DNA of 64,000 bases. It comes from Steroidobacteraceae bacterium (lineage in GTDB: Bacteria; Pseudomonadota; Gammaproteobacteria; Steroidobacterales; Steroidobacteraceae). Where the stretch lies: contig JALORP010000001.1 in assembly GCA_025458865.1 (NCBI GenBank), forward strand, positions 1-64,000, given 5' to 3'. The notes beneath the pieces are model-generated. The model saw only the letters and a list, made by a program, of their open reading frames with translations. It did not search any database and had not been told where the DNA came from. Positions within the stretch are counted from its first letter, which is position 1; each line of letters starts with the position of its first letter. Both the position numbers and the translations under genes were made by a program. Shown here piece after piece: positions 20,901 to 29,044 of this stretch.

Positions 20901-21455
20901 CGCATCGCGCGCGTGCTCGGCCATGGGGTCGGCCTGCGTTCGCGGCCTGGCCGCGGCTCGGCCTTCTGGATCGAGGTGCCGCGCTGCACCGCCGCCTCGC
21001 CGGGCGAGGTGACCCGCGCCGAGTTCCGGCCGGCCGGCGAGCTGTCCGGCGTGCAGGTGCTTTGCGTGGACAACGACCCGGCTGCACTTCGCGGCCTGGC
21101 GACGCTGCTCGAATCCTGGGACTGCGCGGTGGCGGCTTACCACGGCCTGGCGGACCTGAAGCAGCGTGGCCTGCCGGCCGGCTTCCAGCCGGACGTGCTG
21201 GTGGTGGACTACCACCTCGACGACGGCGCCACCGGGCTCGACGTGGTGGCCCTGCTTTCACGAGGCCGCGAAGGGCAGCCGCCCACCATGGTCGTGTCGG
21301 CCGATGCGAACGACCAGGTCCGTGCCGAGGCGGAGGCGCGCGGCTGCCTGTTCCTCCGCAAGCCACTCAAGCCGCTGGCGCTCAGGAGCGCGCTGCGCCG
21401 GCTCGTCGACGCGGCCTCGCCGCGCGCGGCGAAGCAGACCCGCGGGCCGGCCTGA
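17937..21455 (+). CDS. SSS-transporter-fused hybrid sensor histidine kinase (CrbS/MxtR-like)
   Basis: 1172 aa. Residues 1 to about 520 form a sodium:solute-symporter-like domain with about 13 membrane helices; about 520-640 is a coiled linker of the STAC type; a PAS domain covers about 644-750; the phosphorylated His is H807 in FLAAAGHDLLQPLNA; the ATPase domain follows (N-box NFVSNALRYT, G-box EGFGLGLAIV); a C-terminal receiver has D1091 (VLVVDYHLDD). Relatives (CrbS, MxtR) sense acetate-like carbon flux and activate a NarL-type partner. That partner is the convergent gene 21484-22134. The start may be GTG 17937 or ATG 17940; neither has a strong Shine-Dalgarno. Inferred here to control the PHB/hydroxyacid genes through the shared element. 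Confidence 0.9.
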   Translation: MMLAPWLLALYAVAFLGALFALAHWGDRAAAAGRVPQFAGWIYVLSLGVHCTSWAYYGTVGQAASIGWPLPPTYVGVMALYLLLPAVLYKLIKVSQRERISSVADFVAARFGRDRALAVAVTLISTCGVIPYIALQLKAIDLSFTALALPVAGLEPAGDTSLYVTAVLAAFAILFGARHVDATQHHPGMMVALAFGSALKLAAFIAVGLFATFGLFDGFGDLAARAGAIEGLEAAREAQSSTARYLALAVLGFCAIFCLPWQFHVGVVEARGTGDLRLARLAFPAYLLAISLFVLPIANAGQVLGLGDADLFVLTLPLSAGAGELALLAFIGGLAAATGMVIVACIALATMLCNEVAVPLAMRLYPALRSRPDLTGVLLNVRRAAIALLLAAAWAYHRAVAQEDALASIGELALAAAALLAPAILAGLYWRRASRAGALASLVAGFAVWAWTLLVPTLVQAGLAPASWLTEGPAGLAWLRPTALLGLEGLAPLAHGVLASLSAAAAALVAGTLLSERSLLERVQSAAFVDADAGAAARAFDRQRERLTVRELKALTERFVGARRAASHFASLGAGGGEDAQASGEQLEATQRLLAAVVGASSARRLLEAAVAGRQLPIEDVVSLVDGASQALEFSRELLQATLENVSHGISVVDSELRVVAWNRRYLELYRYPAGFVRVGRPVEELLRYNAERGELGPGDPGEAIARRLEHLRRRTPYVFERQRADGTVLEIRGNPMPAGGFVTSYADITGYKRAQRALEEANESLERRVRERTQALSAMNAQLSEAKAAAERANLGKTRFLAAAGHDLLQPLNAAGLFAGALAQKLDSDAQRALLADLEGCLGSAESLLSDLLDISKLDAGVIGASVGEFPLDELFGELEGEFRLQAAARGLALRVRRSGASVRTDRKLLKRVLQNFVSNALRYTDSGGVVIGVRRAGGGLRIGAWDTGIGIPPAQQLRVFEEFYRASPRHAGRDAEGFGLGLAIVERIARVLGHGVGLRSRPGRGSAFWIEVPRCTAASPGEVTRAEFRPAGELSGVQVLCVDNDPAALRGLATLLESWDCAVAAYHGLADLKQRGLPAGFQPDVLVVDYHLDDGATGLDVVALLSRGREGQPPTMVVSADANDQVRAEAEARGCLFLRKPLKPLALRSALRRLVDAASPRAAKQTRGPA

Positions 21456-21483
21456 GGCGCCGGTCGCGCCGCGTGGCCGGGCT

Positions 21484-22134
21484 TCACTCGAGCGTCAGCT
21501 GGTCGCTGTCGCCGATCTCCAGCTCGCGGAACACCATGGATGCCTGCGTGCGGTTGCGCGCGCCGAGCTTCGCGAGCGCGGCGGAGACGTGCGCCTTCAC
21601 GGTCGTTTCCTCGATACCGAGGTCGGCGGCGATCTGCTTGTTGAGCCGCCCGACCGCGACGAGCTCGAGCACGCGGTACTGCTGCGGCGTCAGCGTGGCG
21701 AGCCGGGCCGCGAGCTGCTGGCGGGCATCGGGCGGCCGCCGCGCCGGCCCGAGGACGCCGGCCGGGAACCACTGGCCGCAGTCGGCGACAGCCCGGATCG
21801 CCTCGACGAGGTCCGCGGGCGGCGTCGACTTCGGCGCGTAGCCCGCGGCGCCGAAGGCCTGGGCCTGGCGTATGACGTCCGGGTTCTCCGTCGCCGAGAC
21901 GATCATGACCGCCGTGCCCGGGTGCTGGCTGCGCAGCCACGCGAGCGGCGCGAAGCTGCCGCCGCCGGGCATCAGCAGGTCCAGCAGCACGAGGTCGGGC
22001 TCGTCCGCTGCGCGCGCGCGCAGGGCCTCGGTGTCCTCGGCTTCCTCGACCGTCGCCCCGGGCAAGGCCTGCAGGACGGCCTGGCGCAGCGCCGCCCGGA
22101 ACAGCGGGTGGTCGTCGGCAATCAACACGCGCAA
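21484..22134 (-). CDS. NarL/FixJ-type response regulator (CrbR/ErdR-like)
   Basis: 216 aa. Receiver domain with phospho-acceptor D52 (LVLLDLLMPGG), acidic pocket ADDHP at residues 6-10 and K in APKSTP, then a LuxR-type helix-turn-helix at about 147-205 (LTPQQYRVLELVAVGRLNKQ ... TVKAHVSAALAKLGA). The gene is convergent with the SSS-kinase gene (28 bp between stops), the usual sign of a cognate pair. I read a TTG start at 22134 with AGGGG upstream; GTG at 22128 is an alternative. Only 13 bp separate it from the upstream oxyR stop, so the two may be co-transcribed. NarL-type proteins bind short inverted repeats, which fits TAC-N4-GTA. Confidence 0.9.
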   Translation of the reverse strand: MRVLIADDHPLFRAALRQAVLQALPGATVEEAEDTEALRARAADEPDLVLLDLLMPGGGSFAPLAWLRSQHPGTAVMIVSATENPDVIRQAQAFGAAGYAPKSTPPADLVEAIRAVADCGQWFPAGVLGPARRPPDARQQLAARLATLTPQQYRVLELVAVGRLNKQIAADLGIEETTVKAHVSAALAKLGARNRTQASMVFRELEIGDSDQLTLE

Positions 22135-22147
22135 GCTGCGGCCCCTG

Positions 22148-23035
22148 TCAGTCGACCGACCCGGCGATCACCCTGCATACGGCGTCGATGGCCTGCAGCC
22201 GGGTGCTCGACGGGCGCCAGGCGGCGCCGACCATGCGCTGCGGTGTCGGCGGCGCAAAGGGCCGGGTGGTCAGGCCGCGCGCCGCGGCGTAGGCGCCTTC
22301 GGCCGCGAGGCGCGGCAGAAGGGTGATGCCGAGGCCGGCGGCGACCATCTGCCGAAGGGTTTCGAGGCTCGTCGCGCGGAAGTCCGTGTCCTCTGCCGCC
22401 CCGGTCGTGCTGCAGACCTCGAGGGCCTGGTCCCGCAGGCAGTGGCCGTCCTCGAGCAGGAGCAGGTGCTCGCCGGCGAGGTCCGAGGGCCGTATGCGCT
22501 TGCGTGCGGTGAGCTTGTGCCTCGCCGGCATTGCGACCATGAAAGCCTCCGCGAACAGCGTGCGAGTCTCGAGGCCGGCGGTATCGGCCGGCAGGGCGAG
22601 GATCGCGAGGTCGAGCTCGCCCTCTCGCACGCGCTCCAGAAGCGGCTCCGTCTGGTACTCGTAGAGCATCAGGCTGAGCCTCGGCAGGCTGCGTCGGATC
22701 CGCGGGGCCACGCGCGGCAGCAGGTAGGGCGCGATGGTCGGGATGAGGCCGACCTTGAGCCGGCCCGACAGTGGATCCCGCTCTGAACGCGCGACTTCGC
22801 GGATGTCGTCGGCTTCCTTCAGCAGGCGCCGGGCCCGGTCCACGACCTGCTGGCCCGTGTCGGTGAGCGTCACGTGCCTCGGCCGGCGCTCGAGCAGCGG
22901 CGTGCCGAGGTATTCCTCGAGCTTCTTGATCTGCGCCGACAGCGTCGGCTGGCTCACGTGGCATACCTCCGCGGCCTTGCCGAAGTGCAGGGTGTCGGCG
23001 AGGGCCACGAGATAGCGAAGGTCGCGAAGGTTCAC
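22148..23035 (-). CDS. oxyR: Hydrogen-peroxide-sensing LysR-family regulator OxyR
   Basis: 295 aa. LysR helix-turn-helix at residues 1-60 (LRYLVALADTLHFGKAAEVC ... TLSAQIKKLE), then the ligand-binding-like regulatory domain. The two redox cysteines are at exactly C199 and C208 in GHCLRDQALEVCS, the E. coli OxyR numbering, where disulfide formation activates the protein. The start is GTG 23035 with GGAG 5 nt upstream. The downstream gene, 13 bp away, is the NarL-type response regulator. Typical OxyR targets (katG, ahpC) are not in the window. Confidence 0.92.
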   Translation of the reverse strand: MNLRDLRYLVALADTLHFGKAAEVCHVSQPTLSAQIKKLEEYLGTPLLERRPRHVTLTDTGQQVVDRARRLLKEADDIREVARSERDPLSGRLKVGLIPTIAPYLLPRVAPRIRRSLPRLSLMLYEYQTEPLLERVREGELDLAILALPADTAGLETRTLFAEAFMVAMPARHKLTARKRIRPSDLAGEHLLLLEDGHCLRDQALEVCSTTGAAEDTDFRATSLETLRQMVAAGLGITLLPRLAAEGAYAAARGLTTRPFAPPTPQRMVGAAWRPSSTRLQAIDAVCRVIAGSVD

Positions 23036-23150
23036 GGGTGCTCCGATCGAGATCGTCTATGGCAATGATCTCCCTGATGGCCGCTGTGGATCAAGGGATC
23101 CGCAATGGCGCGGAGACCGGACGCGCATGCTTTTCCCGTAGAATGCCTCC

Positions 23151-24014
23151 ATGAACCACGACCGTCTGCTCGCGCGCCTCGACGCGCGCTTTCCCTCACG
23201 CCGTGCACTGGTGACCGGCGGCGCAAGCGGGCTCGGCCTCGCGGTCGCGGAGACGCTCGCCGTCCGGGGCTGGACGCTGGGGCTCATGGATCTCGACGCC
23301 CCCCGCCTCGAGGCCGCGGCGGCCCGGCTCTCGGGCGCCGGCGCCGCGGCGGTGTGGACGCGCGCGGTGGATACCCGCGACGAGGCGGCCGTGAAGTCGT
23401 CCGTGGACGCCTTCGCGGCGGAGCACGGCGGCATCGACGTCGCGTTCAATTCCGCCGGCGTCGCCGTGGCCGGCCGGTTCCTCGAGACGCCGGCCGAGGA
23501 CTGGGACTGGGTGATCGCGATCAACGTGCTCGGGGTCGCCGCGAGCTGCCGCGCGGAACTGCCGCACATGCTCGCCGCCGGCGCCGGGCTCATCGTCAAC
23601 GTCGCGAGCGCGGCGGGCTTCGTGAGCGGCGCCGACATGAGCGCCTACAACGCGAGCAAGGCGGCGGTGATCGCGCTGTCCGAGACGCTTGCGCAGGAGC
23701 ACGCCTCGCACGGCATCCAGGTGACTGCGGCGATGCCCGGGTTCTTCCGCACGCGCCTGCTCGAGCAGGCGCGTGCGCCGGCATCCGCGCTTGGCACGGC
23801 GCGCAAGATCATGCACGCCTCGAACCTGGAGGCCGACGTCGTTGCGCGGGAAATCCTCGCCCGTGCCGCCGCCGGCGAGCAGCACGTCGTCCTGCCGCGT
23901 GAGTATCGCTGGTTGTGGCGCTTCAAGCGCCTCTCGCCGCAGGCGTTCCAGCGCTTCATGGTGCGATTCCGCCAGAAGAAGGAAGCCGCCGCGCGCGCCC
24001 GCCGCGGCGGATAG
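23151..24014 (+). CDS. Short-chain dehydrogenase/reductase (SDR)
   Basis: 287 aa classical SDR. Cofactor motif TGGASGLG at residues 22-29, NSAG at about 99-102, catalytic serine in NVASAAGF, and the active-site pair Y166 and K170 in YNASK. D50-like acidic residue after the second strand (LMDLD) suggests NAD preference. The substrate is unknown; a C-terminal basic tail (RFKRLSPQAFQRFMVRFRQKKE) is seen in long-chain or membrane-associated SDRs. No strong Shine-Dalgarno. It is divergent from oxyR and followed by two small hypothetical genes on the same strand. Confidence 0.88.
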   Translation: MNHDRLLARLDARFPSRRALVTGGASGLGLAVAETLAVRGWTLGLMDLDAPRLEAAAARLSGAGAAAVWTRAVDTRDEAAVKSSVDAFAAEHGGIDVAFNSAGVAVAGRFLETPAEDWDWVIAINVLGVAASCRAELPHMLAAGAGLIVNVASAAGFVSGADMSAYNASKAAVIALSETLAQEHASHGIQVTAAMPGFFRTRLLEQARAPASALGTARKIMHASNLEADVVAREILARAAAGEQHVVLPREYRWLWRFKRLSPQAFQRFMVRFRQKKEAAARARRGG

Positions 24015-24059
24015 CGCCGGCGGTGCGCCGCGTGGCCACCCTGGGGGTAAACTGATTCC

Positions 24060-24506
24060 ATGGACATGCAGCCCTCGAAGGGAACCGGCCGGCTGCCGCC
24101 GCCGCCCGCGCCCACGGCGCGGGATGCAAACCCGTGGAAGTTCTCGGACACGGCCCGCGCCACCCGGCCGAACGAGCCTGCAGGTTACGAGCGGCTGCTC
24201 GCCGAACTCGAGGAGGCGCGCGGCGAGCGCGAGGGTCCTGCAGATGCTGCGCCGCGCGAGCCTGCCGCCGGGCCGGAGCCGGAGCCGGAGTCGGCGCCGG
24301 CGCCGCGCCGCGAGTCGGCGTTCAACGCCGTGTTCCCGCTCGTCATCCTGCTCATCATGATCGGATCGTTCGCGCGCGAGGTGATCGAGCAGGAAGGCTA
24401 CGACGACCCGCGGCTCGCCATCGTCGCAGCCGTGGCGCTTGCGGCGGTGATCGGCGCCGTGATCCTCGCGCGGCGCAGCGCCCGCCGGCGTCGCTCGCGC
24501 CGCTGA
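24060..24506 (+). CDS. Hypothetical membrane protein
   Basis: 148 aa, not recognised. The first ~80 residues are polar and Pro/Glu/Ala-rich, low complexity, with NPWKFSDTARATRPNEPAGYERLLAELEEA as the only ordered-looking part. Two membrane helices follow (FPLVILLIMIGSFA; LAIVAAVALAAVIGAVILA) and the tail is a run of arginines, so the C-terminus is cytoplasmic. It is 3 nt upstream of the next gene, suggesting coupled translation. Confidence 0.7.
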   Translation: MDMQPSKGTGRLPPPPAPTARDANPWKFSDTARATRPNEPAGYERLLAELEEARGEREGPADAAPREPAAGPEPEPESAPAPRRESAFNAVFPLVILLIMIGSFAREVIEQEGYDDPRLAIVAAVALAAVIGAVILARRSARRRRSRR

Positions 24507-24509
24507 TCC

Positions 24510-25304
24510 ATGGCATCCCCCGGCGGGAGAGGGCGGCACGCGCTGCTCGCCGTCGCGGCGGTCGCGGTGGTGGCCGCGTCCGTGGCCGGATTGCGCGCGC
24601 TGCTGGCGCCGGCGCCTTCCCCCGCGCAACCGCTCGTGACGCAGCCCGGCGGACAGGCACTGCGCTCGACACCGTGGCCGGCCGGCGTGCAGGACGTGCG
24701 TCCAGACGCGGCGCCCGGCGGATCATCGGCCCCGGCCCGCGAGGCCGGCGCGGCTGCCGCGCCGCCGACTGCAACGGTGACGCGCGAGGTCGCGATGGCC
24801 GCCGCGCGCGGTGATGGCGCCGCCGCGGCCCGACTCGCCGAGGCCGTGCAGGAGGGCGATCCGCGTGCCTACGCCTTCTCCGCCCTCTACTGCGTGCACG
24901 GCAGCGGCTGCGACCCGGCGCCCGGGGATCGCATGGTGGCGCTGGCGGCCTCGCAGGTTCGCGCGGGATTGGCGATCCGCTCGGGGGATCCCGAGGCGAT
25001 CTATCACGCAGCGCTTGCCATCGCGCAGCCGGCGCTCGGGCGCAGCGCCATGCGGGGAGCGGCCTGGATGCTGGTCGCGTGCCGGCGCGGCTATGACTGC
25101 CTCGAGCCGGCGGAACTCGACCGGTCGTGGCCCTGTGCGGCGAACGACGACGCCTGCCGGTCCGCCACGACCGTCGAGGATCGCCTGCAGGCGATCCTGG
25201 GCGCCGGCAGCTTCGCCCGTGCCTACACGCTGGCCGACGAGTTCGGCGCCATGCTCGATGACGGAGACGTGACCGAGGCCGCCGTCGCCTACGGCGCGCC
25301 CTGA
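24510..25304 (+). CDS. Hypothetical secreted or membrane-anchored protein
   Basis: 264 aa, not recognised. One N-terminal hydrophobic segment (HALLAVAAVAVVAASVAGLRALL) is a signal anchor, followed by a Pro/Ala-rich linker and a helical domain from about residue 90 with six cysteines (YCVHGSGCDPAP, ACRRGYDCLEP, WPCAANDDACRS) likely to form disulfides in the periplasm. The repeated helices around VREVAMAAARGDGAAAARL resemble a short Sel1/TPR-like array, but this is a guess. Its 3' end overlaps the convergent gamma-glutamyltransferase gene by 16 bp. Confidence 0.68.
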   Translation: MASPGGRGRHALLAVAAVAVVAASVAGLRALLAPAPSPAQPLVTQPGGQALRSTPWPAGVQDVRPDAAPGGSSAPAREAGAAAAPPTATVTREVAMAAARGDGAAAARLAEAVQEGDPRAYAFSALYCVHGSGCDPAPGDRMVALAASQVRAGLAIRSGDPEAIYHAALAIAQPALGRSAMRGAAWMLVACRRGYDCLEPAELDRSWPCAANDDACRSATTVEDRLQAILGAGSFARAYTLADEFGAMLDDGDVTEAAVAYGAP

Positions 25305-27055
25305 GCCCGCGAGCCGCCGGCCGCTGGCGGGAGCGTCCTCCAGGCGCCTTCGCGGCGCGGGTCCGCGGCTCCCTCCGCCGTGCCGTCACGCCTGAACGCG
25401 ACGCCATGCAGCCCTGACTCCTCGCCGCGGCCGGGCCTGGCCTCGATGCCGCGCGCCGCGAGGCCCTCGAGCACGGCCGGCGGAAACTTGGCCGCCTCGC
25501 CGAAGAAGCTTTCGCCGGAGGCGATGAGGTTCGGCAGTTCGATCGCCGCCTGCAGGGGCAGGCCCCAGGCGAGCAGGCCGACGAGTGCCTTGGCGTTGTA
25601 GGCGAGGATCGCCGAGCCGCCGGGCGAGCCGAGGGCGGCCACCAAGCGGCCCTCGCCGTCGAGGACGATGACCGGCGACATGGACGAGCGCGGCCGCTTG
25701 CCGGGCGCGACCGCGTTCGCGACCGGCAGGCCGTTCTCGACCGGGCGGAAGGAGAAGTCGGTGAGCTGGTTGTTCAGGAAGAAGCCGCCGACGGCGCGGC
25801 CCGAGCCGAACAGCGACTCGACCGACGTGGTCATCGACACCACGTTGCCGGCCGCATCGACCACGACGAAGTGGCTCGTGCCGGCGCGCTCGTCGGTCGC
25901 ATCGCGGCCGCGGGCGAAGCCGGGCGGCGTGCCCGCGGCCGGTGACGGCCCTGCGCGCTCGCCGATCAGCGCGGCGCGTTCGGCCACGTAGCCGGGCTCG
26001 AGCAGCCCCTCGACCGGCACCGGCACGAAGGCCGGGTCGGCGACGTACTGGTTTCGATCCGCGTACATGAGCCGGCTGGCTTCCGCGAACAGGAACCACG
26101 CCTGCGGGTCGTCCGGACCGCGCGTCGCGATGTCGGTGCGGTCGAGGATCGCGAGCATCTGCAGCAGCGACACGCCGCTCGAGGGCGGCGGCGGCACGCA
26201 TACGACGTACACCCTGAATGGGCCGCACACGGGCTCGCCGACGCGCGGCTCGTAGGCGTCGAAGTCGGCCTGCTCGAGCGTGCCGGGCAGCGGCTCGGCA
26301 TGCGTGCGCTCGATGATCGCGGTGGAGACGGGCGGCAGGAGGAGCGTGCGCGGGCCGCGCTCGGCCATCTGCCGCAAGGTGGCGCCGAAGGCGGGATTCG
26401 AGAACGGCTCGCCGGCCTGCACGGTGCTGCCGTCCGGGCGGCCGAACAGCGCGCGCGCATCCGGCCCGCTCGCCTGCGGCCAGGGACCGCTCGCGAAGCG
26501 CGCGAGGCGGGCCGGGACCACGAAGCCCTGCTCGGCCGTTCGGATCACTTCGTCGAACAGCGACCGCCACGCCAGCTTTCCAAAGCGTTCCTGCGCCGCG
26601 CCGAGCATGGGCATCACCCCGGGCACGCCGGTCGCGCGGCCCGTGACGACACCCTCGCGCCAGGGCAGCGGCTCGCCGCTCGCGTCGAGGAACATGTCCG
26701 GCCGGGCCCCGGCTGGGGCCGTCTCGCGCCCATCGAAGGCGGTGATGCGGCCTGTCGCGGCCTCGTAGTGCAGCAGGAACGCGCCGCCGCCGATCCCGGA
26801 GCTCTGCGGCTCGACCAGGCTCAGCATCGCCTGCACCGCGACAGCGGCATCCGCCGCGCTGCCACCGCGCGCGAGCACGTCGAGGCCTGCCTCGACCGCA
26901 AGCGGGTGCGCTGCGGCCACGCCCGCGACGCGGGCCTGCGGGGCCGCGGCTGGCCCTGCTTCCGGCCGCTGGGCAGCGGGCTGGCAGGCGGCGAGCAGCA
27001 GGCCCGCGGCGAGGAGCGGAAGGCGCGAGAACCACGCGGGAGTCGGTTGCGGCAT
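25289..27055 (-). CDS. ggt: Gamma-glutamyltransferase, lipoprotein
   Basis: Cleaves gamma-glutamyl bonds of glutathione and related peptides outside the cytoplasm; 588 aa precursor that autocleaves into two subunits. The new N-terminal nucleophile is T393 in RAGTSHFVVVDAAGN; further family motifs are the FDGRETAP substrate-binding arginine region, and GSPGGSAI in the small subunit. The start at 27055 has GGAG 6 nt upstream and gives a lipoprotein signal ending LLLAAC; the longer in-frame start at 27086 lacks a Shine-Dalgarno. Anchoring to a lipid is a deviation from the plain periplasmic enzyme of E. coli. Confidence 0.92.
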   Translation of the reverse strand: MPQPTPAWFSRLPLLAAGLLLAACQPAAQRPEAGPAAAPQARVAGVAAAHPLAVEAGLDVLARGGSAADAAVAVQAMLSLVEPQSSGIGGGAFLLHYEAATGRITAFDGRETAPAGARPDMFLDASGEPLPWREGVVTGRATGVPGVMPMLGAAQERFGKLAWRSLFDEVIRTAEQGFVVPARLARFASGPWPQASGPDARALFGRPDGSTVQAGEPFSNPAFGATLRQMAERGPRTLLLPPVSTAIIERTHAEPLPGTLEQADFDAYEPRVGEPVCGPFRVYVVCVPPPPSSGVSLLQMLAILDRTDIATRGPDDPQAWFLFAEASRLMYADRNQYVADPAFVPVPVEGLLEPGYVAERAALIGERAGPSPAAGTPPGFARGRDATDERAGTSHFVVVDAAGNVVSMTTSVESLFGSGRAVGGFFLNNQLTDFSFRPVENGLPVANAVAPGKRPRSSMSPVIVLDGEGRLVAALGSPGGSAILAYNAKALVGLLAWGLPLQAAIELPNLIASGESFFGEAAKFPPAVLEGLAARGIEARPGRGEESGLHGVAFRRDGTAEGAADPRREGAWRTLPPAAGGSRAQGAP

Positions 27056-27165
27056 TCGGGGCTCCGGGTTGCGGGGAGCCGACATTCTAAGAGGTTGACA
27101 GCGCCGCCGGGCGACGGTTGACTGCGGGCCCACGCCAGCCAACCCCAGTCACAGGAGCGAAGCAC

Positions 27166-27897
27166 ATGGACATCCAGACGACCACGCTGAAGTACACCGG
27201 GGGCGGCGCCACCCTCGAGAGCTACCTCGCGTGGAATGCCTCCGTGCAGGGCAAGCGCCCGGGCGTGATCCTGCTCGGCGAGTGGTGGGGCATGAACGAC
27301 TACCTCAAGCGCCGCGCGCGGCAGGTGGCCGAGCTCGGCTACGTCGGGCTCGCAGCGGACATGTACGGCGGCGGCCGCGTGGCCGCGGATTCCACCGAGG
27401 CGGGCCAGCTGATGAACGGCCTGTTCGCCGACATGGCCGGCACCGGCGAGCGGCTGAAGGCGCATCTCGCCCAGCTGCGCGCGCAGCCTGCGGTGGACGC
27501 TGCGCGCATCGGCGCCATGGGTTACTGCCTCGGCGGCGCGCTGTCGCTGCACTCGGCGCGGCTCGGCCTCGACCTCAAGGGCGTGGTCAGCTTCCACGGC
27601 GCGCTCGGCCGCACGCATCAGGCGAAGCCGGGCGACATCAAGGCCGAGATCCTCGTGTGCCACGGCGCCGACGACGTGCTCGTGCCCGAGGCAGACCAGG
27701 ACGACTTCCGCCAGGACATGCAGGCCCTCGGCGCGAAGTACGAGTTCATCGCCTACCCCGGCGCGAAGCACGGCTTCACGAATCCCGAGGCGACCGCCAA
27801 GGGCGAGAAGTACGGCTTGCCGCTTGCCTACAACGAATCCGTGGACCAGCAGTCGTGGCAGGCGATGAAGCAATTCTGGGCACGCGTGTTCGCCTGA
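27166..27897 (+). CDS. Dienelactone hydrolase family protein
   Basis: 243 aa cytoplasmic alpha/beta-hydrolase. The catalytic triad is visible as C121 (GAMGYCLGGAL), D170 (CHGADDVLVP) and H202 (GAKHGFTNP); a Cys nucleophile is typical for carboxymethylenebutenolidase-like enzymes. No aromatic-degradation genes are nearby, so the substrate is uncertain. AGGAG lies 8 nt before the ATG at 27166; the open frame extends 48 bp further upstream without a start signal. A short remnant of a quinone-oxidoreductase-like gene follows. Confidence 0.9.
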   Translation: MDIQTTTLKYTGGGATLESYLAWNASVQGKRPGVILLGEWWGMNDYLKRRARQVAELGYVGLAADMYGGGRVAADSTEAGQLMNGLFADMAGTGERLKAHLAQLRAQPAVDAARIGAMGYCLGGALSLHSARLGLDLKGVVSFHGALGRTHQAKPGDIKAEILVCHGADDVLVPEADQDDFRQDMQALGAKYEFIAYPGAKHGFTNPEATAKGEKYGLPLAYNESVDQQSWQAMKQFWARVFA

Positions 27898-27914
27898 GGA
27901 AACGCGTCAGCACC

Positions 27915-28148
27915 ATGAAGGCGATGGTCGTCGAGTGCCCGGGCGGACAGGAGGTCCTGAAGCTTTGCGACCGGCCGGTGCCCGGCGCCTTACAGGTGCG
28001 CATCCGCGTCGCCTGCTCCGCGCTCGAACGGTGGACTGACCCGCCGGGGCCTTGCCCTGAACTTGTCTTCACGCGGCGGGTCGCATCCGTAAGGGGCGAG
28101 TCCGTCGCCCATTTCCGCGAGCACAGACATGATCCAGGCCGACCCTGA
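27915..28148 (+). pseudogene. Remnant of a zinc-type alcohol dehydrogenase/quinone oxidoreductase
   Basis: A 77-codon frame beginning MKAMVVECPGGQEVLKL and continuing CDRPVPGALQVRIRVACSAL, which matches the N-terminal 35 residues of MDR-superfamily quinone oxidoreductases, including the conserved proline and the VRVxA strand. After that the similarity stops and the sequence is unrelated. No Shine-Dalgarno of note. It overlaps the start of the next gene by 20 bp. Best read as a 5' fragment left after deletion. Confidence 0.6.
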
Positions 28149-28971
28149 CGAGCCCCGTCCCGGCATTCATCGCGAGACGCCGACCGACGAGGCGCTCGGG
28201 GGCAAGGTGCTCATCGGCGTCGTCGTGCTGGTCGCCCTGGTCGGGGCTGCGTGGTGGTGGTCGTCACGCGAGGCGCCCGTGCCGGTCGTCGATGAGCCCG
28301 CGGTCGCGCCGGCGGTCGTGGCCCAGGAGCCCGTCCCGGTGCGTCACCCGGTGGACGCGCCGGCCGCCGAGGAACTCGCCGAGCCGCTGCCGCTGCTGGA
28401 CGACAGCACGCTGCGTGCCTCCGAGGAGATCGTCGCGCTCGTCGGCGTGTCCGCCTTCGGCGAACTGTTCCTGGCGCAGGAGGTCGTGCGGCGCTTCGTG
28501 GCGGCCGTGGACAACCTGCCGCGTCGTGAGCTGCCGGTCGCCCAACGCCCGCTGCGCGGCGCGGCCGGCGTGTTCCTGGCGGCGGGTGAGGAGGGTGCGC
28601 TGGTGGTCGACGAGGCCAACTACGCGCGCTACGAACCCTATGCACGCCTCGCCACGCTGCTCGACGCGCGGGCCGCCGTGGCGGCCTACCAGCGGCTCTA
28701 CCCGCTGGCGCAGCAGGCCTACGAGGAGCTGGGTTACCCGGGCCGGTACTTCAACGACCGGCTCATCGAGGCGATCGACGACCTGCTCGCGGCGCCCGAG
28801 ATCGAAGGGCCCATTCCGCTGAAGCGTCCCAACGTGGTCTACGAATTCGCGGACGCGTCGCTCGAGGCGCGCTCGGCGGGGCAGAAGATCCTGATCCGCA
28901 TGGGGCCATCGAACGCCCGCGCCGTCAAGGCGAAGCTCATCGAGATCCGCGCGCTGCTGGCGAAAGGCTAG
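28129..28971 (+). CDS. DUF3014 family membrane-anchored protein
   Basis: 280 aa. A single membrane helix at about residues 26-44 (VLIGVVVLVALVGAAWWW), a Pro/Val-rich spacer, then the DUF3014 domain in the periplasm (LLDDSTLRASEEIVALVGVSA ... ELFLAQEVVRRFVAAVDNLPR ... YPLAQQAYEELGYPGRYFNDRLIEAIDDLLAAPE in pieces). The function of the family is unknown. The start lies within the preceding gene remnant. A REP-like inverted repeat begins 3 bp after the stop. Confidence 0.85.
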   Translation: MIQADPDEPRPGIHRETPTDEALGGKVLIGVVVLVALVGAAWWWSSREAPVPVVDEPAVAPAVVAQEPVPVRHPVDAPAAEELAEPLPLLDDSTLRASEEIVALVGVSAFGELFLAQEVVRRFVAAVDNLPRRELPVAQRPLRGAAGVFLAAGEEGALVVDEANYARYEPYARLATLLDARAAVAAYQRLYPLAQQAYEELGYPGRYFNDRLIEAIDDLLAAPEIEGPIPLKRPNVVYEFADASLEARSAGQKILIRMGPSNARAVKAKLIEIRALLAKG

Positions 28972-28973
28972 GA

Positions 28974-29044
28974 GGGGGCAGTTCCCATTTCCGTGGAATG
29001 CTGCGATGTGTTGGCGCCAGCGGGCGGAAATGGGGACAGTCCCC
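28974..29044. repeat. REP-like inverted pair (REPIN-type element)
   Basis: Left arm 28974-28993 and the reverse complement of the right arm 29025-29044 match at 17 of 20 positions. The right arm carries the inner palindrome GGGGACAGTCCCC next to ATTTCCG when read outward. Two inverted REPs about 30 bp apart between convergent genes is the classic REPIN arrangement. Related palindromes are at 17894-17916 and 37364-37410. Confidence 0.6.
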
